A DNA stretch of 64,000 nucleotides from Bacillota bacterium. GTDB lineage: Bacteria; Bacillota; UBA4882; UBA8346. The notes beneath the pieces are model-generated. The model was not told the DNA's origin, did no database searches, and was given only the letters and a program-made list of their open reading frames with translations. Both the position numbers and the translations under genes were made by a program. Below, piece after piece: positions 35,762 to 44,245 of this stretch. The number at the start of each line of letters is the position of its first letter. Within the stretch, counting starts at the first letter, position 1. Where the stretch lies: contig JARKQY010000058.1 of NCBI GenBank assembly GCA_029974635.1, positions 1 through 64,000 of the forward strand, read 5' to 3'.

Positions 35762-36454
35762 CTAAGGTTCCCATCTGATTTTTTCCTTTAAAATTCTTGC
35801 CGGGTTGCCGCCAACTATTTGATTGTCACCTTCAATTTCTTTATGTACGAATGAATTTGCTCCCACGATACATTCATTTCCGATTTTAGCACCTTTAAGG
35901 AAAGTACATTTGCAGCCTATCCAGACTTTATTTCCAAGTATTATCTCTTTTGGCTGGTTTATAATCGTTTCCGTTTCTAAACTATAAATCTTATGATAAT
36001 CAGTATCTAGAAATAAGGTATCCCATGATACACCACATCCGTCACCAAATTCTATTTTTTTGCTGCATATTATGGTTGTATGTCCGCCACAGCAGAAATT
36101 ATTCCCTATATACAACTCTCCTTCTTTACTCACATCGATAACTGAACCTGTCCCAATATAAACATTCTCCCCTAAGACTACCTTACCTGTTACATGCCAT
36201 TTAGAGATTTTTTCAGACAACGCGCTTATAAATGGAAATCCGATTGATATCATGCCAAATCTGGGTTTTGATGTTAGGACGATACTGCCATCCATATCAT
36301 ATAACTTGACACGATAATGGATATGAATGGGAAATTTTATTGCATCCCGGAATTTGAAGTAATTCAAATTAAAGCAAACAGTTTTGGGAACGCTCAACAA
36401 TGTATGTTTCAACGCAAGCAAACGCCATCTAACGTGATCAATAATACTTAACAT
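35762..36454 (-). CDS. Left-handed beta-helix (hexapeptide) acyltransferase
   Basis: 230 aa. Hexapeptide repeats run from about residue 85 to 215 (VVLGENVYIGTGSVIDV, LYIGNNFCCGG, IILGNKVWIGCKC, AKIGNECIVGANSFV), ending IVGGNPARILK, as in wzx/wzy-type O-acetyltransferases of cell-surface polysaccharides. It has an N-terminal extension of about 80 residues and a DTDYHK loop with the probable catalytic His. Donor and acceptor are unknown. No polysaccharide gene cluster surrounds it. Confidence 0.82.
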   Translation of the reverse strand: MLSIIDHVRWRLLALKHTLLSVPKTVCFNLNYFKFRDAIKFPIHIHYRVKLYDMDGSIVLTSKPRFGMISIGFPFISALSEKISKWHVTGKVVLGENVYIGTGSVIDVSKEGELYIGNNFCCGGHTTIICSKKIEFGDGCGVSWDTLFLDTDYHKIYSLETETIINQPKEIILGNKVWIGCKCTFLKGAKIGNECIVGANSFVHKEIEGDNQIVGGNPARILKEKIRWEP

Positions 36455-36688
36455 TTTATTCCCCTTTCGTCGAATAATTACAGTTTCACTTGATTATACA
36501 CTATATAGGAGTTTTTTTTCAATAAAACCGAATCAATATCCGTTAAGCTTTTGCAAGTGTTTATGGGCCCGAAGTGATCAAGGAGTGTATAAATCAAATC
36601 GATGCAACAGAGATTAAATTCACCTTACGGTTATTATAAGGGGAAATATACTGTTGCAATCGCGATCATAATAAATGAGATTGTCAAA

Positions 36689-36720
36689 AAGGATTGTCAA
36701 GCTCATTCTTGACAATCCTT
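36689..36720 (-). terminator. Probable intrinsic terminator (leftward)
   Basis: AAGGATTGTCAAG (36689-36701) pairs with CTTGACAATCCTT (36708-36720). In the leftward direction the stem is followed by TTTTTGAC. It lies just outside the tRNA-like remnant, the same arrangement as the terminator next to the intact tRNA-Arg at 50.5 kb. Confidence 0.6.
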
Positions 36721-36734
36721 ACGGGCTTCAAAGT

Positions 36735-36773
36735 ATGGCGGCCTCGAGATGAATCGAACATTTGATACACGGT
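36735..36773 (-). repeat. Decayed copy of the tRNA-Arg 3' half (candidate att site)
   Basis: These 39 bp align without gaps to 50541-50579, the 3' half of tRNA-Arg(CCT) including the CCA end, with 34 identities; all five differences are transitions. Similarity stops in the anticodon stem. Same orientation as the tRNA gene, so the pair forms direct repeats around 13.8 kb. This is what an integration at a tRNA 3' end leaves behind. An alternative is an old, decayed tRNA duplicate. Confidence 0.65.
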
Positions 36774-36922
36774 ACCATTAAGAAAATAACCAGGGGCAGT
36801 CACATAAAGTATTAGTTATAATCAAAATTAATTAAGTGAATTGAACTGTAGGGATATCCGGTCTATTATAGGCTCTAGGGATGACATAGAAATAAAAAAG
36901 GCAATAATAAATGCTGCCTTTA

Positions 36923-37267
36923 TTATGGGGCTTCCTCGTGCTTGGCAATTAATTTAGCCACATCAAGGAGTAACTTACGTCTCTCAGGCGGACATTCTTG
37001 AAGTAACAAGGTTATATCCGACTTATTAAGATAATCCTGATTAAAAAATGCAGCGATGTCAATGCCCAGCCCTTCTGCAATTAAGTACAGCATGTCCACC
37101 GAAACGGACGTATTCGCTTGTGGAGCCTCGATTTTACTAATATGACTTACGCTAACTTCTATTTTTTCGGCTAGAGCCTCCTGCGACAAGCCGCGAATGG
37201 TACGGTAAAAAGCTATTTTTCTTCCGATTTCCCTATATTGTTCTATGTACTTTTTTGGTCTGCGCAA
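36923..37267 (-). CDS. XRE family regulator (copy 1)
   Basis: 114 aa. A lambda-Cro-type HTH lies at about residues 12-70: IGRKIAFYRTIRGLSQEALAEKIEVSVSHISKIE. The C-terminal tail (about 40 residues) is helical. TTG at 37267 is the best start (GGGGTGAGG 6 nt upstream); a GTG at 37279 has no spacing for a site. Divergent from the broken membrane gene at 37475. A paralog with the same architecture sits at 37952-38218, and the upstream regions of the two are similar (CATTATAGAGG and GAAACATAT motifs), which suggests mutual or self-regulation. Confidence 0.85.
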   Translation of the reverse strand: MRRPKKYIEQYREIGRKIAFYRTIRGLSQEALAEKIEVSVSHISKIEAPQANTSVSVDMLYLIAEGLGIDIAAFFNQDYLNKSDITLLLQECPPERRKLLLDVAKLIAKHEEAP

Positions 37268-37474
37268 TGCCTGCCTCACCCCCTGGGTTCATTATAGAGG
37301 CAGTAAGGCGCAAATGCACTTCAATAAAAATGAAACATATATTGCATTAATTTTGAAATACATGGTATAATATGGGTAGATGTTTATCAGTCTAATAAAA
37401 CAACCCCATAGTCTTACAATCTCCTTGCCTTTGTAAAAATTAATACTAAATTCCAGAAAGGAAGACAGTCAACT

Positions 37475-37826
37475 GTGGATAGTCGATTAAGTTATCAATA
37501 TCCGCACTACTCATGTTATTCTTGGTTTTGGTGTTTGTTCCAAAAAAGGAAGTCAAAAAGTTATTTTGGTTTAGTTTATTGTGGGGTTCAACGATTGATA
37601 CCGTTTTAATTCTGTTATTTCGAATCCTGAACCTTTATTACAAGAGAAGCTTGAACCTTTCAACTTTTTGGGCGCACCGCTATGGATTCTGCTGGCGTGG
37701 TCATCAGCTTTTATTTTATTTATTTTTATCCGAATCGCAAAGAGCAGTACTATAATATTTTTTATATTGCGGCTGTTTCCATGATGGGAGTGGCTATTGG
37801 ACTGTTCTTTACCCAAGTGGTCTAAT
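37475..37826 (+). pseudogene. Frameshifted small membrane protein gene
   Basis: Pieces of one protein appear in three frames: a start after AAAGGAAG (GTG 37475, MDSRLSYQYPHY), then MLFLVLVFVPKKEVKKLFWF...LLWGSTIDTVLILLFRIL, then FEPFNFLGAPLWILLAWSSA, then KEQYYNIFYIAAVSMMGVAIG to a TAA at 37824-37826. At least three indels break it. It resembles the small multi-helix membrane proteins of sporeformers with a PKKEVKK-FW segment and an F-FLGAPLWI motif. A promoter (TTGCAT 37342, TATAAT 37366-37371) faces it, divergent from the XRE gene. Confidence 0.65.
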
Positions 37827-37951
37827 CCAAGAAGGTCACTGAAATGAGTTCCTGAGATTCCCAATGAATTTCATTTGGTTTTATGGTGCGTTAAGACACT
37901 ATCAATACCTGGAATCTACCGAAAAAAGTTCATGAATTTTTCTAACCCAGT

Positions 37952-38218
37952 TTATGTATCAGTTCTATATTTTTCGAAATTCTCTTCACTTATCGGTAAA
38001 AGAAAAATAACCGGGTCTAATTCTAATCCTGCTGCTATTGCAAACAAAATATCTAATGAATAAGGAACATCTGAACCGGGGGCCTCGATCTTGCTTATAT
38101 AGCTTTTACTATAATTGATTTTTTCGCCCAAGGTTTCCTGTGAGATACCCCGTTTATTGCGATAAAAGGCAATCCTTCTGCCAATCTCCCGGTATTTTTC
38201 TAAAAAATTATCCTTCAA
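37952..38218 (-). CDS. XRE family regulator (copy 2)
   Basis: 88 aa. HTH at about residues 8-65: IGRRIAFYRNKRGISQETLGEKINYSKSYISKIEAPGSDV, over half identical to copy 1. TTG start after GAGGTGG. The region beyond (38219-38330) repeats the CATTATAGAGG and GAAACATAT motifs found above copy 1 and contains a rightward TATAAT at 38314-38319. So a regulator plus divergent promoter module was duplicated here; the divergent gene of this copy has been lost or decayed. Confidence 0.82.
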   Translation of the reverse strand: MKDNFLEKYREIGRRIAFYRNKRGISQETLGEKINYSKSYISKIEAPGSDVPYSLDILFAIAAGLELDPVIFLLPISEENFEKYRTDT

Positions 38219-38611
38219 ATAAATCCACCTCTTTATGTCTCATTATAGAGGTGGCAGAAAAGAAACATATTGCAATTATAATGATATTTATTTCAATATT
38301 ATTGAAATAACTGTATAATATATTGGTAAAAGCTACCGAATTGATGTAAAGGACTTAAGAATACAATGAACTTAATTGAATTTGGAAAGCTTAAAATGTG
38401 AACATTGAAGTATCAAAGTGTGATGTCGATCAATAACATTCTGTTTCTTTAGAAATACTTAAAAACAAATCAAGGCTGCCTGCAATTAGGAATCTGTGCA
38501 GATAATAGGTTTTCGAAGCATATTTAGTATATAGCAATATGATCTAACACAAAATATTGTGGTCTTATGCCACAAAAAAGTGTTACTGGCACAGAATCCT
38601 AGATGCAATAA

Positions 38612-38710
38612 TTATGGGATGAAAAAGGTTATACCGATACCGAAGTCTTAATCGCCAGTATCGAACTGGATAATTTATTGAATGAATATCACCGGAGGAC
38701 AGGCTTTTAA
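38612..38710 (+). pseudogene. Spo0E-like phosphatase fragment
   Basis: 32 codons without a start: DEKGYTDTEVLIASIELD, then LLNEYHRRTGF and a stop. The S-x-x-LD-x-LLNEY pattern is that of the Spo0E family of aspartyl-phosphate phosphatases that act on Spo0A. A stop codon precedes it in frame, so it is a remnant or a frameshifted gene. The region 38340-38600 has no gene that I can support. Confidence 0.55.
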
Positions 38711-38762
38711 GAAAATAATATAGTTTTGTTAAGTTCAATAAAAAACAAGGAGGTTTTTCACA

Positions 38763-38918
38763 ATGGCAGGGGTAAAATTTAGTTATGAAATCAAAGGGGT
38801 AAAGGGAAGTGAGGAATGCTTTACACTTGCAGCTCTAGAATTATTGTTGGAAGAGATTAAGACTTGTGAGGAAATCACGGAAAAAAAGGCTAAAATAAAA
38901 ATCGAACTTTGTAAGTAA
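38763..38918 (+). CDS. Small protein, 51 aa, unknown
   Basis: MAGVKFSYEIKGVKGSEE start, Glu/Lys-rich with an amphipathic helix (LAALELLLEEIKTCEEI) and two cysteines. ATG 38763 is preceded by AAGGAGG with ideal spacing. Too short to place in a family; the strand-helix-strand pattern and the ribosome site make it a likely real gene. It is flanked by the Spo0E-like relic and a membrane protein. Confidence 0.5.
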   Translation: MAGVKFSYEIKGVKGSEECFTLAALELLLEEIKTCEEITEKKAKIKIELCK

Positions 38919-39138
38919 TGAAATCAAAAATCGCTCTATATGTCCCAGTTTAGGGGTGGAACGGAATCAATCGGATTCCACGAAGTGGCAGTTGTAGCCC
39001 ACCAGTATTTATTGTTTTTAAATGAAAATGATTCATATTTTTAGTCATAATAAGCTAAGATGATGTTCTTTATCCAAGCGAATGATTTTCCTTAACTTGG
39101 GGATTCTATTAAAGAAGGTCCAAAGTGAGAGGTATAAA

Positions 39139-39594
39139 ATGAAGGATCGATTTATGAATGGTTTAATTGCTGGGACCATTGCAGGAATATCCGCATTACT
39201 TATTGATCTATTCTTTATTGATGTGTTAAAATTTGGAGAACTAAGATTTTGGGACTTCTCCAGTATTTTATTGTTTGGGAGTAAGCCCCAAACATTTTGG
39301 CAGATTTTTTTTGGTACAATTGGACATATAGGATTTTCCGCAATGGGCGGGGTAATATTCGTTTATTTAATTCGTCTGATTTCAAGTCATTATCTATACA
39401 TAAAAGGTATCTTTTTTGGTTTAGCTATCTGGTTCTTTGCATATACCACAACTTACATGCTTAAAGTCCCGCATCTGCAAAATATTTCCTTCGAAACATC
39501 CGTAGCGGATTATTTTAGCTCCTCAGTATACGGATTTGTACTCACCTATGTTTTAATAAAATTGACGAAAAAAACTACGATGATTAGTCGTTGA
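39139..39594 (+). CDS. Small four-helix membrane protein (MKDRF family, member 3)
   Basis: 151 aa. ATG 39139 (GAGAGG upstream) gives MKDRFMNGLIAGTIAG, aligning with member 2 from the first residue; the open frame upstream of it is not used. Four hydrophobic helices; KGIFFGLAIWFFAYT and KVP-L-NISFE match member 2 (KGIYFGLGIWFFSYV, KVPGLIRISFE). Unlike members 1 and 2, this copy lies inside the tRNA-bounded segment. Unknown function. Confidence 0.7.
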   Translation: MKDRFMNGLIAGTIAGISALLIDLFFIDVLKFGELRFWDFSSILLFGSKPQTFWQIFFGTIGHIGFSAMGGVIFVYLIRLISSHYLYIKGIFFGLAIWFFAYTTTYMLKVPHLQNISFETSVADYFSSSVYGFVLTYVLIKLTKKTTMISR

Positions 39595-39753
39595 GAAAAG
39601 TTCTATATGTGAATGAAAAAATCATTATTGCTACTTAAACTTCGCAGCAGCGATTATTTACGGGCGCCGACTTTTTGGTTTTGCCGCATTCATTGCAAGT
39701 GGATGGCAAATGCTAAATCCCCCATCCCAAGATGGACTTTTCCGATAAGGCGC

Positions 39754-39796
39754 ACGTACGCATATCTCAAAATGTAATTTTGAGATATGCGTACGT
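39754..39796. repeat. Perfect 20-bp inverted repeat
   Basis: ACGTACGCATATCTCAAAAT (39754-39773), spacer GTA, then its exact complement to 39796. It is directly followed by a 6-bp hairpin CAGGGG-AGA-CCCCTG (39797-39811). No T-run follows. Not explained by neighbouring genes; a protein-binding palindrome or mobile-element end is possible. The flanks 39595-39750 and 39812-39865 show no clear gene. Confidence 0.7.
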
Positions 39797-39867
39797 CAGG
39801 GGAGACCCCTGAATGTGTTTATTGTTAAATAAAAATGGACAAAGTTGTCTAATTGTACTATTTTTAT

Positions 39868-40014
39868 AGGGAATTACCTTATGGAATAGCAGCGGATGGC
39901 AGTGATAATGTCTATGTTACCGGATCGACAAACGGTGCATTTGAAGGAAATACCAGCATCGGGGACTTTTATATGTTTCTGGTAAAGTATAATGCGTCAG
40001 GGGTTAAGCAATAG
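39868..40014 (+). pseudogene. SBBP-type beta-propeller repeat fragment
   Basis: The frame reads YGIAADGSDNVYVTGSTNG, then DFYMFLVKYNASGVKQ and a TAG. This is one SBBP repeat, a beta-propeller blade of secreted proteins (GIA-D-NVYVTGST). Everything before it is missing, so it is the 3' stump of a large surface protein. A hairpin at 40108-40129 may be its old terminator. Confidence 0.65.
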
Positions 40015-40107
40015 CAGGAAAGGTGTGGCAATTTCTTTCGCCGGTAATCCAAAGAGGCAATCCCGGCAGGAATGCCCGGAATATTATATACATTGATCTT
40101 TTTAACC

Positions 40108-40135
40108 AAGCTGTCCGCAGGGGCAGCTTTTCTGT
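40108..40135 (+). terminator. Possible terminator
   Basis: AAGCTGTCC (40108-40116) pairs with GGGCAGCTT (40121-40129) with one G-U pair, followed by TTCTGTT. It lies about 95 bp after the SBBP stump. Confidence 0.45.
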
Positions 40136-40229
40136 TATAGCAAGGATTTTCAACGCCATTTTACCTTGTCCTCTCGAATCGAGTGTGCAAGCCGTAATAT
40201 ATCATCATAGTTTTCTTGAATCAGTTTAA

Positions 40230-40640
40230 CATTAATTCTATTTGAAATATTTCTAAACCTGGATAATCACTTGGTTTATCCGTGGCATGAATGCATTGTT
40301 ATATGATTTAAATGGACAGCTACTTTATTATATCTTTTATATATACTCTCTTAATTTCTATATACTTCAATATAGCAAATTGTAATTTCTTTCATATTTT
40401 TATATTATATAGTTATATAATATCACGTACAAAGCCATAAATATATCATTGTAAAAACATAGATATTTATGTTAAATTTGGTTGTTAACAAGGAGACATT
40501 GTTCGACTATTATTTAAAAAATACAAGGATTAATTTGGAAGACGCCGAAAATAATAAAATGGATAAAGTTTATTTGTTGATAAATTAGTTAGTGGTGAAA
40601 CAATTAAAAATATTAAACAACTTATGTTTTAGGAGATGCA
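40230..40640. other. AT-rich non-coding stretch
   Basis: Very AT-rich (long runs of TATAT) with no ORF of note. A short frame from TTG 40500 after AAGGAG reads 29 codons ending ...DKVYLLIN and is too short to support. The stretch probably holds decayed DNA and promoter signals for the cassette at 40912. Confidence 0.4.
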
Positions 40641-40643
40641 ACT

Positions 40644-40720
40644 ATGGATCAACTTTCAAGAAAAGGCCAACTTCATCTGGAATGTTGCTTTAGCACACTT
40701 TTCGACGTAGCAAGTTGAAT
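40644..40720 (+). pseudogene. Possible relic of a type I restriction hsdM start
   Basis: ATG 40644 after AGGAGA starts MDQLSRK; shifting one base gives EKANFIWNVA, the hallmark N-terminal helix of HsdM methyltransferases (KANFIW-VAD). The frame ends in stops soon after. If correct, a type I restriction system once stood here. Based on about 10 residues, so uncertain. Confidence 0.4.
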
Positions 40721-40911
40721 ATTAAATAAATTATAAATTTTGGAAAGTACAATGTATTGCTTGGTGGGTGTATATTCGGACGTTTATGATGTTTGCGGTT
40801 TAGTGATTATGGAAAGTTATTAATACGCAAAAAGCGGCATGGTAGGATATTACATATTGGAAATTTTTTATTCACAGGAATTTATTAATTCAAAGTAATT
40901 GAGGGAATTAT

Positions 40912-42219
40912 ATGCTTTCGTTTATTCACTTATCGGACGTCCACTTTAATAGATACAGCGGAGATCAATATGACGTTGATAATGATTTGAGAAATATGTT
41001 GCTTGATGATGTTAGAGAAAACTATCAAAAAAGCATCGAAAACTGCAATGGCATACTCATTTGTGGAGACATTGCTTTTAGTGGCAAAGAAAATGAATAT
41101 AATATTGCTAGCGAATTTCTGAGGATATTGTGTGATATATTGGGCCTGCCGGGTTCTTCGGTTTATTGCGTTCCGGGAAACCATGATGTTGATCAAGCTG
41201 TACCTAGAAGTGATTATATTATTGAGAGTACCCAAAGAGAATTGGCGGCTGCGTCCACAATGGATGCTTTTGATGCCAGTTTAGAAAAAATAGCGCATTC
41301 AGAGATAAGTGCAGAACTGTTATATGAGCCAATAAAAAACTATAATAAGGCTTTTGCGGGAAAATTTAATTGCAACTTGAACAGCAAGAATTTATGCAGA
41401 GAGTTCTTTATTGATTTAGATTGCGAATATAAACTTTCAATTTGGTGTATAAATTCAACACTTATTTCCAATCATCACGACCATGATGACAGAAAAGTCG
41501 AACGTTCTATGCGCATTGGAAGGGCACAGATGCCTGTGCCAAAAGAGAACACCGTCTATCTTTCTATATGCCATCACCCACCTCAGTGTTGGTTTGATCC
41601 TGAAAAGAAACTGGCGGAAAAAATGAACCAACGCGTTGCACTTCAACTTTATGGACATAAACATATTCAGACAATTGAAAGAAAAGGCGAGAGCATCATC
41701 ATTGGAAGTGGCGCAACACAACCAGTTCGAGGTGACAGTGATTGGTTACCGCGCTATAATTGGATTACATTGGAGACTAGGCAAGACAAACTATTTGTGA
41801 GTATTTATCCTCGTGTTTTGGATAAGTATGAATGCAAATTTGAGGCGGATCCAATACTCGGTGGAAAGAAGTTATGTGAGACATTTGAGCTCAATCTAAA
41901 TGAAGAGCCTGATAAAAAATCTGGCAAAAAACTTGATAAAGAACCTGATCTTAAGGTTAATGACCTAACAATTACAGAACCGATTGCAATTTCCGAGACT
42001 GAAGGGAAATATTACAGAAGAGATCTTATTTATTCGTTTTTGATGCTTCCATATTATGTTAGGCTGAAAATTATTAGTATGTTCAACTTGGGAAGGCCGG
42101 AAGATGAAGGAAAGCAACATGCTGACATTATAGGATATTTGATAGACAGGGCTAAAGAAAGCAACCAAATAGATCAATTATATCGTGAAATTCAAAGAGA
42201 AATAAAAGGAGGGAAATAA
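40912..42219 (+). CDS. Calcineurin-like metallophosphoesterase (gene 1 of conflict-type cassette)
   Basis: 435 aa. The N-terminal domain has the complete two-metal motif set: HLSDVHFN (D9, H11), CGDIAFSG (D53), PGNHDVD (N91-H92), CHHPPQCW, and GHKH. It should hydrolyse a phosphodiester, possibly a nucleotide or nucleic acid. From about residue 320 a charged linker (DKKSGKKLDKEPD) leads to a small helical C-terminal domain (YYRRDLIYSFLMLPYYVRLKIISMFNLG). The latter resembles the GTPase-associated or effector-associated adaptor tails of conflict systems, but I cannot name it. The gene starts a run of five tightly spaced AT-rich genes (next gene after 4 bp). It is the probable effector or signal-processing enzyme of the system. 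Confidence 0.85.
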   Translation: MLSFIHLSDVHFNRYSGDQYDVDNDLRNMLLDDVRENYQKSIENCNGILICGDIAFSGKENEYNIASEFLRILCDILGLPGSSVYCVPGNHDVDQAVPRSDYIIESTQRELAAASTMDAFDASLEKIAHSEISAELLYEPIKNYNKAFAGKFNCNLNSKNLCREFFIDLDCEYKLSIWCINSTLISNHHDHDDRKVERSMRIGRAQMPVPKENTVYLSICHHPPQCWFDPEKKLAEKMNQRVALQLYGHKHIQTIERKGESIIIGSGATQPVRGDSDWLPRYNWITLETRQDKLFVSIYPRVLDKYECKFEADPILGGKKLCETFELNLNEEPDKKSGKKLDKEPDLKVNDLTITEPIAISETEGKYYRRDLIYSFLMLPYYVRLKIISMFNLGRPEDEGKQHADIIGYLIDRAKESNQIDQLYREIQREIKGGK

Positions 42220-42223
42220 AATT

Positions 42224-43312
42224 ATGACTTTGGAAGAAAATATGCGCGTATGGTACCAAAAAATTAATCGTGAACCTGTGGAAGGTTGTTTTGAAAAAAG
42301 ATGGCAAAGTATCCAAAATTTTAAGAAAAGCTGCAGCCCTACAGATCTTCTAAATCTTGCAAAACTTTTTTTTGAAAGATCTGTAGCAAAAGAGTTCGGG
42401 AACAATTTCGCGAAGTATTTCTGTGATGCGGATCCAACATTTTCCCTTATCTATCGTAAAGAATTGGGATTCTGGGCGGGGGCTGTTTTACTGGATTTGG
42501 CAACTAATAGACCATATTATGATAGCCTTGCTGAATTTTTAACACTAGTATTCGAATATCGACAAAATGGGGTATGCGTTTCAAATGAAATTTTGAACGC
42601 TATTAAGTATAAATATCAAGAGGATGCTTCCGCAATACGTGAAAATGACGATGATATTTCACCGAACATTAAACTAGCTTCAATTCGCGCTGCATCTACA
42701 CATATAAAACAGAATAGTTTCGACGCGGATGCACCAAATAAAACAGTCAGTGCGCTTGATGAAATACAAAAAGTCATTCAAGATATTTATCAGAAAATTG
42801 ATGTATTCAAGACACGACAGTCAGTTTTGTACGAGGATTCACAATTATTATGGTGGATGATGTCTGGTTGTAGCAATGATTTAGAATTACCTTACAAACA
42901 AATAGATAAAGTTTCAGGATGTTTGGTTATTGGAAAAGAGGCTGCAGACCTTATTACAAATCTCCCTGGTCCTATTTCAATTTGTAATATTTTGAGTTGC
43001 GTTATTAATAATTGCAAAGGAAAATCAGATAAAATTTCCCTTGGCAATATTGTAACGTCTTTAGATAAGGGATGGACAGAAAGATTTACAGAAAAATATA
43101 AAAGTCATAACTTTTGCGATGACATGCCAATTTGTGCTGCTATTATTAGATCTAATAATACCAACACACAGCAAGAATGGCTTCCAAAATTTGAAATTGA
43201 GGTCATGAGTGAAAAATGCATGAGAGATTCAACTCCATTAGAATATGCGATGCAAATATACTATGAAGTGCAGGCGATGGAAGCATATGACATGTTAGCT
43301 AAGGAGAATTAA
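42224..43312 (+). CDS. Helical protein, GASH-like (gene 2)
   Basis: 362 aa, almost entirely helical and soluble; no enzyme motif. The segment EDSQLLWWMMSGCSNDLELPYKQI (about 205-228), followed by GKEAADLITNLPGPIS, resembles the GTPase-associated system helical domain (GASH). That assignment is from memory of the family pattern and from its place next to two GTPase-like genes. ATG after AAAGGAGG; 4 bp after gene 1 and 2 bp before gene 3, so one operon. Probably a scaffold that links the GTPases with the other components. Confidence 0.6.
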   Translation: MTLEENMRVWYQKINREPVEGCFEKRWQSIQNFKKSCSPTDLLNLAKLFFERSVAKEFGNNFAKYFCDADPTFSLIYRKELGFWAGAVLLDLATNRPYYDSLAEFLTLVFEYRQNGVCVSNEILNAIKYKYQEDASAIRENDDDISPNIKLASIRAASTHIKQNSFDADAPNKTVSALDEIQKVIQDIYQKIDVFKTRQSVLYEDSQLLWWMMSGCSNDLELPYKQIDKVSGCLVIGKEAADLITNLPGPISICNILSCVINNCKGKSDKISLGNIVTSLDKGWTERFTEKYKSHNFCDDMPICAAIIRSNNTNTQQEWLPKFEIEVMSEKCMRDSTPLEYAMQIYYEVQAMEAYDMLAKEN

Positions 43313-43314
43313 CT

Positions 43315-44241
43315 ATGGAGGAAACATCTAATGCTAAAGTCATCGACGATATCGATAATATTGAAGTAGAAAATATAAATACGGCTGAAGATTCTTCTGT
43401 TAAATTACCAACGGGCCGAGAATTGTCTTTATCTGAGACATACCCAGTATCAGCAAGTGAGGATACATATTATGTATTGATTGCAGGCGGGACAGCAAGC
43501 GGAAAAACGACCTTGCTCACCTTATTTTACCAGCTTTTTTTGATTGGTCCCAGACCTAAAGATCTTCTTTTTGCAGGATCAAGGACATTGCCTGCTTTTG
43601 TGGCGCGAGCTTATAATACTTGGATTAACTCTAGACGAAATGAACCAAGTACACCAAGGACATCTCGTGACCAAGAAAATAGTATTCTTCATCTTCGTTT
43701 TAAGGATACGAGTACAGAAAAGATAAGCAATTTACTCATATCCGATGTATCGGGAGAAATTTTTGAACATGTAATTGGAAACACGCACGCTGCGAAAGAG
43801 GCTTTTCAGTTTTTTAACACAGTTGATCAACTTGTACTTCTTTTAGATGGAGAAAAGCTGTTAGAAATCAAAACCAGGTTCGCTGAAATTGAGCAGTCCA
43901 TTCAACTGCTTCAGACATTTTTAGGCGCAGATATTTTACCTAAAGGTCTTAGAATAACTGTTGCAATCAGTAAATACGATAAACTTAAAGAAGCAAACGA
44001 AGAGGAAATTCTTCAGAGAGTAAAAGAATGTTTTACCGACCAATTGCCTTCGTTGCAAAGCAAACTTCAATATATGAATATTGCGGCAATGCCAACAAAC
44101 CTTGAAATTTTGCCCATTGGATACGGGGTTCAAGATATGCTACTTAACATTCTGCAAAATAACGCCCAAAATAGTAATGATATTTTCGTGATAAATCAAC
44201 ACATGAAGTCTCAAGTAAATCTGTTTGGCTGGAGAAGATGA
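43315..44241 (+). CDS. P-loop GTPase-like protein, 'double-GTPase' type 1 candidate (gene 3)
   Basis: 308 aa. After a disordered acidic N-terminus (about 45 residues) comes Walker A GGTASGKTT (58-66), a DxxG-like DVSGE (144-148) and an NKxD-equivalent SKYD (219-222) after the strand ITVAI. The order and spacing are those of TRAFAC-class GTPases, with FAGSRTLPAFVARAYNTW as an insertion typical of the DO-GTPase proteins found with GAP1. Second of three translationally coupled genes; a partner of the similar protein encoded just downstream. Nucleotide specificity is inferred, not shown. Confidence 0.7.
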   Translation: MEETSNAKVIDDIDNIEVENINTAEDSSVKLPTGRELSLSETYPVSASEDTYYVLIAGGTASGKTTLLTLFYQLFLIGPRPKDLLFAGSRTLPAFVARAYNTWINSRRNEPSTPRTSRDQENSILHLRFKDTSTEKISNLLISDVSGEIFEHVIGNTHAAKEAFQFFNTVDQLVLLLDGEKLLEIKTRFAEIEQSIQLLQTFLGADILPKGLRITVAISKYDKLKEANEEEILQRVKECFTDQLPSLQSKLQYMNIAAMPTNLEILPIGYGVQDMLLNILQNNAQNSNDIFVINQHMKSQVNLFGWRR

Positions 44242-44245
44242 TACT

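Noticed and set aside
36740-36753. CTCGAG string at 36742-36747 that resembles the centre of the LacI-type operator
   Set aside because: It is part of the tRNA-Arg remnant; the flanking bases do not form the 14-bp palindrome and no glucanase gene is near.
40023-40229. 68-codon frame after the SBBP stump
   Set aside because: No start signal, unusual composition, and it runs through a probable terminator hairpin.
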